From: Nemophila menziesii
Lineage: Eukaryota; Streptophyta; Magnoliopsida; Boraginales; Hydrophyllaceae
Direction: 5' to 3'
Assembly (NCBI GenBank): GCA_029959085.1
Contig: JARWIR010000003.1
Location: 32,069,505 to 32,133,504 of the forward strand
Length of the DNA: 64,000 nt
Made by a program: the position numbers and the translations under genes. The notes under the pieces are model-generated. The model worked only from the letters and a program-made list of their open reading frames with translations, searched no databases and was not told where the DNA came from. Shown one piece after another: positions 36,836-48,282 of the stretch (the stretch's first letter is position 1; each line of letters begins with the position of its first letter).

Positions 36836-37057
36836 TTGAAGGTGTTGAGCGTCAAGAAAATGGAATCTTATGCAAAAGGACGTTCAAACCTCATTAAAGG
36901 AAAATACGGTGAAATTCTTTCCTCTCTTGTGTTTTTGTTTATGTTTTTATATTGTGTTTTATGTGTTTTATCAACTTGTGATACTATCTTGTTGTTCTTG
37001 ACCTTTTACATGCTTAGTGTTGCTTTATTCTTGCATTGGGTCTTTTTGCACTTTTAG
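36836..37057 (+). CDS. Possible small hydrophobic protein between gag and ORF2
   Basis: 73 codons starting 9 bases after the gag stop. The N-terminus is basic, followed by about 40 strongly hydrophobic residues (about 29-70) that could span a membrane once or twice. It is preserved in all three units (42240-42461 and 47644-47865), but the copies are so similar that preservation proves little. T-rich DNA gives such frames by chance, so this is a weak call. Confidence 0.2.
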   Translation: MKVLSVKKMESYAKGRSNLIKGKYGEILSSLVFLFMFLYCVLCVLSTCDTILLFLTFYMLSVALFLHWVFLHF

Positions 37058-37474
37058 AAAACTTAGGGACTTTTGTGAAATTAACTGTTATATGAGTTTT
37101 TAGGTTCTCCTTGGCTTTTCTTTTCAAAACAAAGATGCTCAAAATTATTTTATATCATTCCGAGTCATTTGGGGAAGTTTCGATTGTGTTTCGGGTGTTT
37201 TTAAAAGAATCAAAAATTGCATTTTTGTTGACCAAACCGAACACTCGTGCGGTGCACCGGACGATTCCCGCGGTACACCGCACGTAAGGGTTTTGACAGA
37301 TTAAGAACCCGTTTTTCAGTCTTTTCTCCTCATTTCTTCATTTCATCTTCTCCTCTCCTCCTCCTTGGCGATTTCCGGCCACCCACACTCCGGTTCCACC
37401 ACCAAAAACACCCTCTTTCACCACTTAAATCACTCCTCCTTCTTCCTACTTCATTACCCATCTTATCATTCACC

Positions 37475-38719
37475 ATGGTTAGAACTAAATCCATTGCTAA
37501 CAAGAAGAAAGCCTCCACCGGAGCCTCCTCCAGCCGTCACCGTGAACCATCTCCGGCGAAGTCACCATCACCACCACCACCACCACTCCGGCCATTCGAT
37601 GCTCTTCCGGGTAGAACGATTTGCCCTTCGGCTTTTCCCTCCGGTGAAAATTCTCTCTTTAGACTCTTTTCAATTCAACAATTTCATAAAATCTTTGCTT
37701 TTTCGGGTAGTCATTTGGCAATCGGGTTAATTGAAGAGTTTTATACTAGTTTTGAATTTAATCATGCTACTACTTCGGTTAAATCAATCGTTTCGGGTAC
37801 CGTTTTACGTTTAAAATCGAATACTTTGTGCTCAAAATTTGATATACCTTCGGATGGTTTTAGCGGATTTTGGTCTAGTGGTTGGGATAACTCGAATATT
37901 GATATAGTTGCTCAAAATGAGGTTAATGAGTTTGTTACTAGTAGAATGGTTGTTCCCGATGGAAATTGGAACATTCGTAACTTTGATCCGGAATTTATCG
38001 TGGCCCACAAGTTTCTTATCTCGGCCGTAATTCCGAAAGATAAGCATGATGCAAAACTTATCCCGTATGAAGCTTATCTTTTATATTTGATCTTCTCCAA
38101 ACAACCGATAAACATTATTGCGATAATGTTCAAATGGATGAATCACGCTCGTACCTCTCGGGATAAAGTCCCTTACGGTATTTTTCTATCCAAAATCTTT
38201 GAAGCTAATGATATTTCTTTTGGAGGGACTAATGTGAAACCAATCAATAAGTCATGGAATTTCGATTATCTCACGATTCTTAGAATGAAATTTGTTATTT
38301 ATAACAACACATATGTTTCGGTCTCCACTATTAATCGTATCTCGGATGTTACTATTCGTAATCGCATTCTTGAAGCTAAAAGCGAAACCGATGGTCCGGA
38401 GCTTGACACTCTTCATTTATTAGATAACCCGGCCCAACAAAACCCCATTCCTAATGAGCCCACTCCAAGCCAACCCACCATTGTAAACCCTCCTAATCCA
38501 TCCGGTTTTGAAAGCGCTATGTCACGTTTCATGGATTATATAGGAAGTAAATTTGTGGCTTTGGAAGATAAAATAGAAAGGAAATTTGGAGTTTTGGAAG
38601 AAAAGATAGGGCATCTTGCGAATGAGCTTTCGTGTATGAAAAGTGATGTTTCGTGTATTCGCGATGATATTGGAAATGGAAGAAGATCTAGGAGCCGCTC
38701 TCCTCGTGATAATCGTTAA
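37475..38719 (+). CDS. Envelope-like / unknown second protein, copy 1
   Basis: 414 residues from the Met at 37475, which sits in a strong start context (CACCATGG); an upstream in-frame Met at 37247 falls in the CG-motif region and is less likely. Order: basic N-terminus (MVRTKS...KKK), Ser/Pro-rich stretch with a Pro run at 33-37, a long globular middle of plant transposon-protein type, a heptad-like coiled coil about 362-400, and an RS-like tail (RRSRSRSPRDNR). Position after gag, proline-rich start and C-terminal coiled coil resemble Sirevirus envelope-like ORFs; no signal peptide or clear membrane anchor is seen. The function is unknown. Confidence 0.65.
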   Translation: MVRTKSIANKKKASTGASSSRHREPSPAKSPSPPPPPLRPFDALPGRTICPSAFPSGENSLFRLFSIQQFHKIFAFSGSHLAIGLIEEFYTSFEFNHATTSVKSIVSGTVLRLKSNTLCSKFDIPSDGFSGFWSSGWDNSNIDIVAQNEVNEFVTSRMVVPDGNWNIRNFDPEFIVAHKFLISAVIPKDKHDAKLIPYEAYLLYLIFSKQPINIIAIMFKWMNHARTSRDKVPYGIFLSKIFEANDISFGGTNVKPINKSWNFDYLTILRMKFVIYNNTYVSVSTINRISDVTIRNRILEAKSETDGPELDTLHLLDNPAQQNPIPNEPTPSQPTIVNPPNPSGFESAMSRFMDYIGSKFVALEDKIERKFGVLEEKIGHLANELSCMKSDVSCIRDDIGNGRRSRSRSPRDNR

Positions 38720-39727
38720 TTCATCTTGGTTTGGTGTTTGGTGCTTGGTGTTTGGTGTTTAAAATCATGTTTTTATCATTCTTGGTGGTTTATGGGTCTT
38801 TAAATGCTTATGTGGTTATGTTAGAACTTGTTTAGTGGTGTGTTTATGCTTTTTAGTATTTGTGGGTCCGTGTTTTGGACATCTAGGATATTGCTACTTT
38901 GGTTTATTTGGTTTTTATGTTAGGATGCTAAATGTTTTATTTGGATAATTGGTTAACTAGTTGTGTTTTTATCATGATTGTTAGTTGCTTATCTTCTTTG
39001 ATTTGGTTTTTATGTTGCTAACATGTTCTTTGATGTTATAGGTACTTCTTGATATTGCTCCTTAGTCCCTATTGTATTGCTCCTTTTAGCCTTGTTCCTA
39101 AATAGTTTGAAAGTTGCTTTTCGGTCCCAAAATAGATTTTTCAAAATTGCGCTTAGTCCCCAAATTTTTGAAAAATACATCTTGACACCTTGCCTTTCAA
39201 CAAAATTACAGTTTTACCCCTAAATCTCTTCAAAATGTTCTCAAGTGTTCTTATTAGGGAAAATTGTCAATCAATCTTTTACAAATTAATATGCTTAAAC
39301 TAATCTTTTATATATTACAACTAATCGTTTGTGTCATTAGAAAGCATTTGAAATGAACATGTATCAATCAAGGAGTTGGTAAATATCTCTATCCTTTGCT
39401 TTTGCTTTTCATATTACCTATCTTTGTGCATCTCCTTCTAAAAATCGTTTTTATCCAAAACTCTTGCACACTCTCTTTATCATTGTTTAAAATCTATTCA
39501 CTCGAGTTTTTTGCTCTTCTACTCTTAGTTGTTTTTACCCCGTCTTTTTGATGAAGACAAAGGGGGAGAAATATTATGTGCACTAAAACTTTCAAAACTT
39601 GCACGTTTTAAAAACTCACAAATGCATTTCAAAACTTATGCTTATTGTGAGGGGGAGCTTTATTTCATTAGTGCCTAAACTTGTATATCATTCCTAAAGT
39701 GTTTTAGTGAAGGATTTGTCCTCATCA

Positions 39728-39740
39728 AAAAGGGGGAGAT
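39728..39740 (+). promoter_or_regulatory. Polypurine tract before LTR2
   Basis: AAAAGGGGGAGAT abuts the TG of LTR2. Two further GGGGGAG copies lie upstream at 39562-39568 and 39651-39657, giving three in about 180 bases; multiple such tracts are a reported Sirevirus trait. The same set precedes LTR3 (45132-45144). Confidence 0.85.
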
Positions 39741-41120
39741 TGTTGGCATATAGCCTCCCTTATTAGGTTGTTTTAATGTGACAAATCCTCTTGTGTTTAG
39801 TGTGTTAATTTCTATTATTATTTACATTATTTCTTGCACTCTATTTCATCAAAAAGCTCTTTCTTTATCATGTTGTTCAAATTGATTGTTTTATCTTAAG
39901 AATCTTATTCTCATACAAATGCTATTAACCTTGTCTTTATGTTTATTGAGAATTAGCCTTAGTGTTCAACTTCAAAGATTCTTAGAATAATGTTTACAAC
40001 AACTTTCGTAAAGAATAATTATTGATCCAAGTCATTATCCTTCAAAGATTACTTGGCGCGGTACACCGCTGCGGTATACCGGACTAAGCTTGCGGACCAG
40101 GGCGCGGTGCAGTGACTAGCCCGTCAGTATGCTAGAAAATCAAACCATTGAAGTGCGGTACACCGCACGAATCCTGCGGTACACCGCAAGGAAGGGTTTT
40201 CTGCACAAAAGACAAGTCATAAGAAATATATCCGTTGGGAGATTAATAGATCCGTTGGACTCAAGCCTTATGACCGTTGGAAGCCATTTTCTACTATAAA
40301 TTGAAGCTCTTTGAAGGCTACAAACACACCAACTAATTACAAACATTAAGGGGCTTAATTGCTATCATTCAAGAAGGTGTCAAGAGCTATACATAGTCAA
40401 ATTCAATCTTAGTGAGCTTATAAATCCTTTCAAGGAGTTAATCAATTAAGCCACAAGGTTCTATCCACTCAAGAAGGAGTATACAAGCTTATAGTCATAT
40501 CCACTCTATTAGGAGTTTTAGATACAAGCTTTAATTAGCAAACCTTTAAACACTTTGTTGCTATCCTCTTAAGTCTAGGTCTTGTAATAGATAGATTAAG
40601 AGAGAATTCAAGTATAGGGAGTATACTTGGTGTCCTTGTGTTGTGATTACGCAAGTGGTGTGTCCTTCGTGTTATCGAAGAGTTTGTAAAGGTTATTGTG
40701 TTCTCGACCCGGTTAAGAGAGACACGGGAGCTTAGTGAAAAGCTTGAAATCCTAAGGAGGCTTCCTTAGGTAGTGGATGTAGGGAAACCGAACCACTATA
40801 AATCGTGTGTATCTTTCTATCCCTACTCTATTTACTTTCCGCACTCTATATGTTTGATTATATGCTTGCATGAATTCTATGTTATTGTTTATCTAGGATA
40901 TCTAACATATAGTCTTCTAGAGTAGTTTAAGTTATTGGATTAGCTTTTTACTAGTTATACTTTTATATCAAACCTTACTCTTTCCATTGCATGATCCTAT
41001 AAGAGTTTGATTTAATTAGTTGACCTAGAAGTTTTCTCTTAAACTTATTATTGTCCAAAAGATTTTTAATTAGGCATTATCTTATCAGTAATCCTATTCA
41101 CCCCCCCTCTAGGACTATCA
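39741..41120 (+). repeat. LTR2 (shared by units 1 and 2)
   Basis: 1380 bp with the same ends and motifs as LTR1. It serves both as 3' LTR of unit 1 (polypurine tract directly before it) and 5' LTR of unit 2 (primer site directly after it). It shares with LTR3 both variants that distinguish LTR1. Confidence 0.92.
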
Positions 41121-41144
41121 ATTGGTATCAGAGCCTAACTCTAC

Positions 41145-42230
41145 GTGAATAGCTTAATCGTTAGTAGAGTAAACGATATGGAATTTAATCTTTTGGAAAG
41201 TTCGTGTTCTACTCGACCTCCACTTTTTGTAGGAACTTACTATTTTGCTTGGAGAACAAAAATGGAGGAATTTATAAAAACCGAAGATCCCGATCAATGG
41301 AGAATCGTAAAGGAAGGTCCATTTGTCCCTCATAAAGAAGAGTTAAATGAAGAGGGAGTTCTTAAGCTAAATCAAGAAGAAAAAGATTTTGATGAACTCA
41401 CCATAGAGGAAAAGGCTAAGCTCACTCAAAATGCAAAACCAATGTACACTCTCATTCGTGGAATTTCCGAAGAAATTTTCTCACAAATGTTAGATTGTAA
41501 ATCCGCAAAAGAGCTTTGGGATCGTTTGGAGTTTTTATATGGAATTGTCGAAAATGACGAAGAAGAAGAAGTCTCTATCCATGATGAATCTCACAACGAT
41601 TTTAAACCCAATCATGAGGTAGCACTTTATCCTAACTCTTTATCTCTTCCTTACAATTATTGTGATATTAGGCAAATTTCATCCCTTCTCAAAATTCTTG
41701 ATTCTCAAATCCATTTGAATAATCTTATGTTAAAAAAGGGTAATATTGTGCTAAAGAATTGTTTTAAATGTTGTATCACTTTGGATGATATTCTTGGCAA
41801 TACTAAAAACCCGTGTTTTGAAAACATTTTTATTTTAAATAAATGGAAACATCCTTTGAAGAAAAGCATAGAAGGTTTTAAAAAATTGGATGAAGCGTTT
41901 TCCCTCGCTCTTGATACTTTAAAAAATCATCCTTTCTCAAATGTCACTCCTTTTGATCCAAATGACTTTTTCAAAGAAAAATTATATGTTAGTGAAATTT
42001 TGGATGTTGGAAAGAATGTGGAAACTTCTTGTTCAAAAACTTTACATGGTTACTCTATTCAAAAAAGAAGTTATTACAACTATTGTGGTAAACCCGGTCA
42101 TCATGCTTCTACGTGCCATTACCATGAACAACTTATTAGTGGATCTTTGATACCTTCATGGGAAAAACCAATATGGATCGTGACAAATGCTAACAACATT
42201 TCCGGATCCATTCCACCTCGGTTACCATAG
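41145..42230 (+). CDS. Copia-type gag, copy 2
   Basis: The predicted protein is identical to copy 1 at 35741, including the zinc knuckle lacking its first Cys. It is followed by the same small hydrophobic frame. Confidence 0.8.
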   Translation: MNSLIVSRVNDMEFNLLESSCSTRPPLFVGTYYFAWRTKMEEFIKTEDPDQWRIVKEGPFVPHKEELNEEGVLKLNQEEKDFDELTIEEKAKLTQNAKPMYTLIRGISEEIFSQMLDCKSAKELWDRLEFLYGIVENDEEEEVSIHDESHNDFKPNHEVALYPNSLSLPYNYCDIRQISSLLKILDSQIHLNNLMLKKGNIVLKNCFKCCITLDDILGNTKNPCFENIFILNKWKHPLKKSIEGFKKLDEAFSLALDTLKNHPFSNVTPFDPNDFFKEKLYVSEILDVGKNVETSCSKTLHGYSIQKRSYYNYCGKPGHHASTCHYHEQLISGSLIPSWEKPIWIVTNANNISGSIPPRLP

Positions 42231-42878
42231 TAATATGCATTGAAGGTGTTGAGCGTCAAGAAAATGGAATCTTATGCAAAAGGACGTTCAAACCTCATTA
42301 AAGGAAAATACGGTGAAATTCTTTCCTCTCTTGTGTTTTTGTTTATGTTTTTATATTGTGTTTTATGTGTTTTATCAACTTGTGATACTATCTTGTTGTT
42401 CTTGACCTTTTACATGCTTAGTGTTGCTTTATTCTTGCATTGGGTCTTTTTGCACTTTTAGAAAACTTAGGGACTTTTGTGAAATTAACTGTTATATGAG
42501 TTTTTAGGTTCTCCTTGGCTTTTCTTTTCAAAACAAAGATGCTCAAAATTATTTTATATCATTCCGAGTCATTTGGGGAAGTTTCGATTGTGTTTCGGGT
42601 GTTTTTAAAAGAATCAAAAATTGCATTTTTGTTGACCAAACCGAACACTCGTGCGGTGCACCGGACGATTCCCGCGGTACACCGCACGTAAGGGTTTTGA
42701 CAGATTAAGAACCCGTTTTTCAGTCTTTTCTCCTCATTTCTTCATTTCATCTTCTCCTCTCCTCCTCCTTGGCGATTTCCGGCCACCCACACTCCGGTTC
42801 CACCACCAAAAACACCCTCTTTCACCACTTAAATCACTCCTCCTTCTTCCTACTTCATTACCCATCTTATCATTCACC

Positions 42879-44123
42879 ATGGTTAGAACTAAATCCATTG
42901 CTAACAAGAAGAAAGCCTCCACCAGAGCCTCCTCCAGCCGTCACCGTGAACCATCTCCGGCGAAGTCACCATCACCACCACCACCACCACTCCGGCCATT
43001 CGATGCTCTTCCGGGTAGAACGATTTGCCCTTCGGCTTTTCCCTCCGGTGAAAATTCTCTCTTTAGACTCTTTTCAATTCAACAATTTCATAAAATCTTT
43101 GCTTTTTCGGGTAGTCATTTGGCAATCGGGTTAATTGAAGAGTTTTATACTAATTTTGAATTTAATCATGCTACTACTTCGGTTAAATCAATCGTTTCGG
43201 GTACCGTTTTACGTTTAAAATCGAATACTTTGTGCTCAAAATTTGATATACCTTCGGATGGTTTTAGCGGATTTTGGTCTAGTGGTTGGGATAACTCGAA
43301 TATTGATATAGTTGCTCAAAATGAGGTTAATGAGTTTGTTACTAGTAGAATGGTTGTTCCCGATGGAAATTGGAACATTCGTAACTTTGATCCGGAATTT
43401 ATCGTGGCCCACAAGTTTCTTATCTCGGCCGTAATTCCGAAAGATAAGCATGATGCAAAACTTATCCCGTATGAAGCTTATCTTTTATATTTGATCTTCT
43501 CCAAACAACCGATAAACATTATTGCGATAATGTTCAAATGGATGAATCACGCTCGTACCTCTCGGGATAAAGTCCCTTACGGTATTTTTCTATCCAAAAT
43601 CTTTGAAGCTAATGATATTTCTTTTGGAGGGACTAATGTGAAACCAATCAATAAGTCATGGAATTTCGATTATCTCACGATTCTTAGAATGAAATTTGTT
43701 ATTTATAACAACACATATGTTTCGGTCTCCACTATTAATCGTATCTCGGATGTTACTATTCGTAATCGCATTCTTGAAGCTAAAAGCGAAACCGATGGTC
43801 CGGAGCTTGACACTCTTCATTTATTAGATAACCCGGCCCAACAAAACCCCATTCCTAATGAGCCCACTCCAAGCCAACCCACCATTGTAAACCCTCCTAA
43901 TCCATCCGGTTTTGAAAGCGCTATGTCACGTTTCATGGATTATATAGGAAGTAAATTTGTGGCTTTGGAAGATAAAATAGAAAGGAAATTTGGAGTTTTG
44001 GAAGAAAAGATAGGGCATCTTGCGAATGAGCTTTCGTGTATGAAAAGTGATGTTTCGTGTATTCGCGATGATATTGGAAATGGAAGAAGATCTAGGAGCC
44101 GCTCTCCTCGTGATAATCGTTAA
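42879..44123 (+). CDS. Envelope-like / unknown second protein, copy 2
   Basis: Same 414-residue protein as copy 1, with two amino-acid changes: G16R in the basic start and S92N in the middle domain. The frame is open, so this copy is as likely as copy 1 to be translated. Confidence 0.65.
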   Translation: MVRTKSIANKKKASTRASSSRHREPSPAKSPSPPPPPLRPFDALPGRTICPSAFPSGENSLFRLFSIQQFHKIFAFSGSHLAIGLIEEFYTNFEFNHATTSVKSIVSGTVLRLKSNTLCSKFDIPSDGFSGFWSSGWDNSNIDIVAQNEVNEFVTSRMVVPDGNWNIRNFDPEFIVAHKFLISAVIPKDKHDAKLIPYEAYLLYLIFSKQPINIIAIMFKWMNHARTSRDKVPYGIFLSKIFEANDISFGGTNVKPINKSWNFDYLTILRMKFVIYNNTYVSVSTINRISDVTIRNRILEAKSETDGPELDTLHLLDNPAQQNPIPNEPTPSQPTIVNPPNPSGFESAMSRFMDYIGSKFVALEDKIERKFGVLEEKIGHLANELSCMKSDVSCIRDDIGNGRRSRSRSPRDNR

Positions 44124-45144
44124 TTCATCTTGGTTTGGTGTTTGGTGCTTGGTGTTTGGTGTTTAAAATCATGTTTTTATCATTCTTGGTGGTTTATGGG
44201 TCTTTAAATGCTTATGTGGTTATGTTAGAACTTGTTTAGTGGTGTGTTTATGCTTTTTAGTATTTGTGGGTCCGTGTTTTGGACATCTAGGATATTGCTA
44301 CTTTGGTTTATTTGGTTTTTATGTTAGGATGCTAAATGTTTTATTTGGATAATTGGTTAACTAGTTGTGTTTTTATCATGATTGTTAGTTGCTTATCTTC
44401 TTTGATTTGGTTTTTATGTTGCTAACATGTTCTTTGATGTTATAGGTACTTCTTGATATTGCTCCTTAGTCCCTATTGTATTGCTCCTTTTAGCCTTGTT
44501 CCTAAATAGTTTGAAAGTTGCTTTTCGGTCCCAAAATAGATTTTTCAAAATTGCGCTTAGTCCCCAAATTTTTGAAAAATACATCTTGACACCTTGCCTT
44601 TCAACAAAATTACAGTTTTACCCCTAAATCTCTTCAAAATGTTCTCAAGTGTTCTTATTAGGGAAAATTGTCAATCAATCTTTTACAAATTAATATGCTT
44701 AAACTAATCTTTTATATATTACAACTAATCGTTTGTGTCATTAGAAAGCATTTGAAATGAACATGTATCAATCAAGGAGTTGGTAAATATCTCTATCCTT
44801 TGCTTTTGCTTTTCATATTACCTATCTTTGTGCATCTCCTTCTAAAAATCGTTTTTATCCAAAACTCTTGCACACTCTCTTTATCATTGTTTAAAATCTA
44901 TTCACTCGAGTTTTTTGCTCTTCTACTCTTAGTTGTTTTTACCCCGTCTTTTTGATGAAGACAAAGGGGGAGAAATATTATGTGCACTAAAACTTTCAAA
45001 ACTTGCACGTTTTAAAAACTCACAAATGCATTTCAAAACTTATGCTTATTGTGAGGGGGAGCTTTATTTCATTAGTGCCTAAACTTGTATATCATTCCTA
45101 AAGTGTTTTAGTGAAGGATTTGTCCTCATCAAAAAGGGGGAGAT

Positions 45145-46524
45145 TGTTGGCATATAGCCTCCCTTATTAGGTTGTTTTAATGTGACAAATCCTCTTGTGT
45201 TTAGTGTGTTAATTTCTATTATTATTTACATTATTTCTTGCACTCTATTTCATCAAAAAGCTCTTTCTTTATCATGTTGTTCAAATTGATTGTTTTATCT
45301 TAAGAATCTTATTCTCATACAAATGCTATTAACCTTGTCTTTATGTTTATTGAGAATTAGCCTTAGTGTTCAACTTCAAAGATTCTTAGAATAATGTTTA
45401 CAACAACTTTCGTAAAGAATAATTATTGATCCAAGTCATTATCCTTCAAAGATTACTTGGCGCGGTACACCGCTGCGGTATACCGGACTAAGCTTGCGGA
45501 CCAGGGCGCGGTGCAGTGACTAGCCCGTCAGTATGCTAGAAAATCAAACCATTGAAGTGCGGTACACCGCACGAATCCTGCGGTACACCGCAAGGAAGGG
45601 TTTTCTGCACAAAAGACAAGTCATAAGAAATATATCCGTTGGGAGATTAATAGATCCGTTGGACTCAAGCCTTATGACCGTTGGAAGCCATTTTCTACTA
45701 TAAATTGAAGCTCTTTGAAGGCTACAAACACACCAACTAATTACAAACATTAAGGGGCTTAATTGCTATCATTCAAGAAGGTGTCAAGAGCTATACATAG
45801 TCAAATTCAATCTTAGTGAGCTTATAAATCCTTTCAAGGAGTTAATCAATTAAGCCACAAGGTTCTATCCACTCAAGAAGGAGTATACAAGCTTATAGTC
45901 ATATCCACTCTATTAGGAGTTTTAGATACAAGCTTTAATTAGCAAACCTTTAAACACTTTGTTGCTATCCTCTTAAGTCTAGGTCTTGTAATAGATAGAT
46001 TAAGAGAGAATTCAAGTATAGGGAGTATACTTGGTGTCCTTGTGTTGTGATTACGCAAGTGGTGTGTCCTTCGTGTTATCGAAGAGTTTGTAAAGGTTAT
46101 TGTGTTCTCGACCCGGTTAAGAGAGACACGGGAGCTTAGTGAAAAGCTTGAAATCCTAAGGAGGCTTCCTTAGGTAGTGGATGTAGGGAAACCGAACCAC
46201 TATAAATCGTGTGTATCTTTCTATCCCTACTCTATTTACTTTCCGCACTCTATATGTTTGATTATATGCTTGCATGAATTCTATGTTATTGTTTATCTAG
46301 GATATCTAACATATAGTCTTCTAGAGTAGTTTAAGTTATTGGATTAGCTTTTTACTAGTTATACTTTTATATCAAACCTTACTCTTTCCATTGCATGATC
46401 CTATAAGAGTTTGATTTAATTAGTTGACCTAGAAGTTTTCTCTTAAACTTATTATTGTCCAAAAGATTTTTAATTAGGCATTATCTTATCAGTAATCCTA
46501 TTCACCCCCCCTCTAGGACTATCA
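45145..46524 (+). repeat. LTR3 (3' LTR of unit 2, 5' LTR of truncated unit 3)
   Basis: 1380 bp, with the same polypurine tract before it and primer site after it. I saw no difference from LTR2. Confidence 0.92.
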
Positions 46525-46548
46525 ATTGGTATCAGAGCCTAACTCTAC

Positions 46549-47634
46549 GTGAATAGCTTAATCGTTAGTAGAGTAAACGATATGGAATTTAATCTTTTGG
46601 AAAGTTCGTGTTCTACTCGACCTCCACTTTTTGTAGGAACTTACTATTTTGCTTGGAGAACAAAAATGGAGGAATTTATAAAAACCGAAGATCCCGATCA
46701 ATGGAGAATCGTAAAGGAAGGTCCATTTGTCCCTCATAAAGAAGAGTTAAATGAAGAGGGAGTTCTTAAGCTAAATCAAGAAGAAAAAGATTTTGATGAA
46801 CTCACCATAGAGGAAAAGGCTAAGCTCACTCAAAATGCAAAACCAATGTACACTCTCATTCGTGGAATTTCCGAAGAAATTTTCTCACAAATGTTAGATT
46901 GTAAATCCGCAAAAGAGCTTTGGGATCGTTTGGAGTTTTTATATGGAATTGTCGAAAATGACGAAGAAGAAGAAGTCTCTATCCATGATGAATCTCACAA
47001 CGATTTTAAACCCAATCATGAGGTAGCACTTTATCCTAACTCTTTATCTCTTCCTTACAATTATTGTGATATTAGGCAAATTTCATCCCTTCTCAAAATT
47101 CTTGATTCTCAAATCCATTTGAATAATCTTATGTTAAAAAAGGGTAATATTGTGCTAAAGAATTGTTTTAAATGTTGTATCACTTTGGATGATATTCTTG
47201 GCAATACTAAAAACCCGTGTTTTGAAAACATTTTTATTTTAAATAAATGGAAACATCCTTTGAAGAAAAGCATAGAAGGTTTTAAAAAATTGGATGAAGC
47301 GTTTTCCCTCGCTCTTGATACTTTAAAAAATCATCCTTTCTCAAATGTCACTCCTTTTGATCCAAATGACTTTTTCAAAGAAAAATTATATGTTAGTGAA
47401 ATTTTGGATGTTGGAAAGAATGTGGAAACTTCTTGTTCAAAAACTTTACATGGTTACTCTATTCAAAAAAGAAGTTATTACAACTATTGTGGTAAACCCG
47501 GTCATCATGCTTCTACGTGCCATTACCATGAACAACTTATTAGTGGATCTTTGATACCTTCATGGGAAAAACCAATATGGATCGTGACAAATGCTAACAA
47601 CATTTCCGGATCCATTCCACCTCGGTTACCATAG
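46549..47634 (+). CDS. Copia-type gag, copy 3
   Basis: Predicted protein identical to copies 1 and 2. The unit is truncated 3' of here, so any transcript would lack the normal 3' LTR and its polyadenylation signals. Confidence 0.75.
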   Translation: MNSLIVSRVNDMEFNLLESSCSTRPPLFVGTYYFAWRTKMEEFIKTEDPDQWRIVKEGPFVPHKEELNEEGVLKLNQEEKDFDELTIEEKAKLTQNAKPMYTLIRGISEEIFSQMLDCKSAKELWDRLEFLYGIVENDEEEEVSIHDESHNDFKPNHEVALYPNSLSLPYNYCDIRQISSLLKILDSQIHLNNLMLKKGNIVLKNCFKCCITLDDILGNTKNPCFENIFILNKWKHPLKKSIEGFKKLDEAFSLALDTLKNHPFSNVTPFDPNDFFKEKLYVSEILDVGKNVETSCSKTLHGYSIQKRSYYNYCGKPGHHASTCHYHEQLISGSLIPSWEKPIWIVTNANNISGSIPPRLP

Positions 47635-48282
47635 TAATATGCATTGAAGGTGTTGAGCGTCAAGAAAATGGAATCTTATGCAAAAGGACGTTCAAACCTC
47701 ATTAAAGGAAAATACGGTGAAATTCTTTCCTCTCTTGTGTTTTTGTTTATGTTTTTATATTGTGTTTTATGTGTTTTATCAACTTGTGATACTATCTTGT
47801 TGTTCTTGACCTTTTACATGCTTAGTGTTGCTTTATTCTTGCATTGGGTCTTTTTGCACTTTTAGAAAACTTAGGGACTTTTGTGAAATTAACTGTTATA
47901 TGAGTTTTTAGGTTCTCCTTGGCTTTTCTTTTCAAAACAAAGATGCTCAAAATTATTTTATATCATTCCGAGTCATTTGGGGAAGTTTCGATTGTGTTTC
48001 GGGTGTTTTTAAAAGAATCAAAAATTGCATTTTTGTTGACCAAACCGAACACTCGTGCGGTGCACCGGACGATTCCCGCGGTACACCGCACGTAAGGGTT
48101 TTGACAGATTAAGAACCCGTTTTTCAGTCTTTTCTCCTCATTTCTTCATTTCATCTTCTCCTCTCCTCCTCCTTGGCGATTTCCGGCCACCCACACTCCG
48201 GTTCCACCACCAAAAACACCCTCTTTCACCACTTAAATCACTCCTCCTTCTTCCTACTTCATTACCCATCTTATCATTCACC

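Noticed and set aside
37247..37474. Upstream in-frame extension of the array's second protein
   Set aside because: It covers the CG-motif and 5' leader; the Met at 37475 has a much better start context and begins the basic/proline-rich protein.
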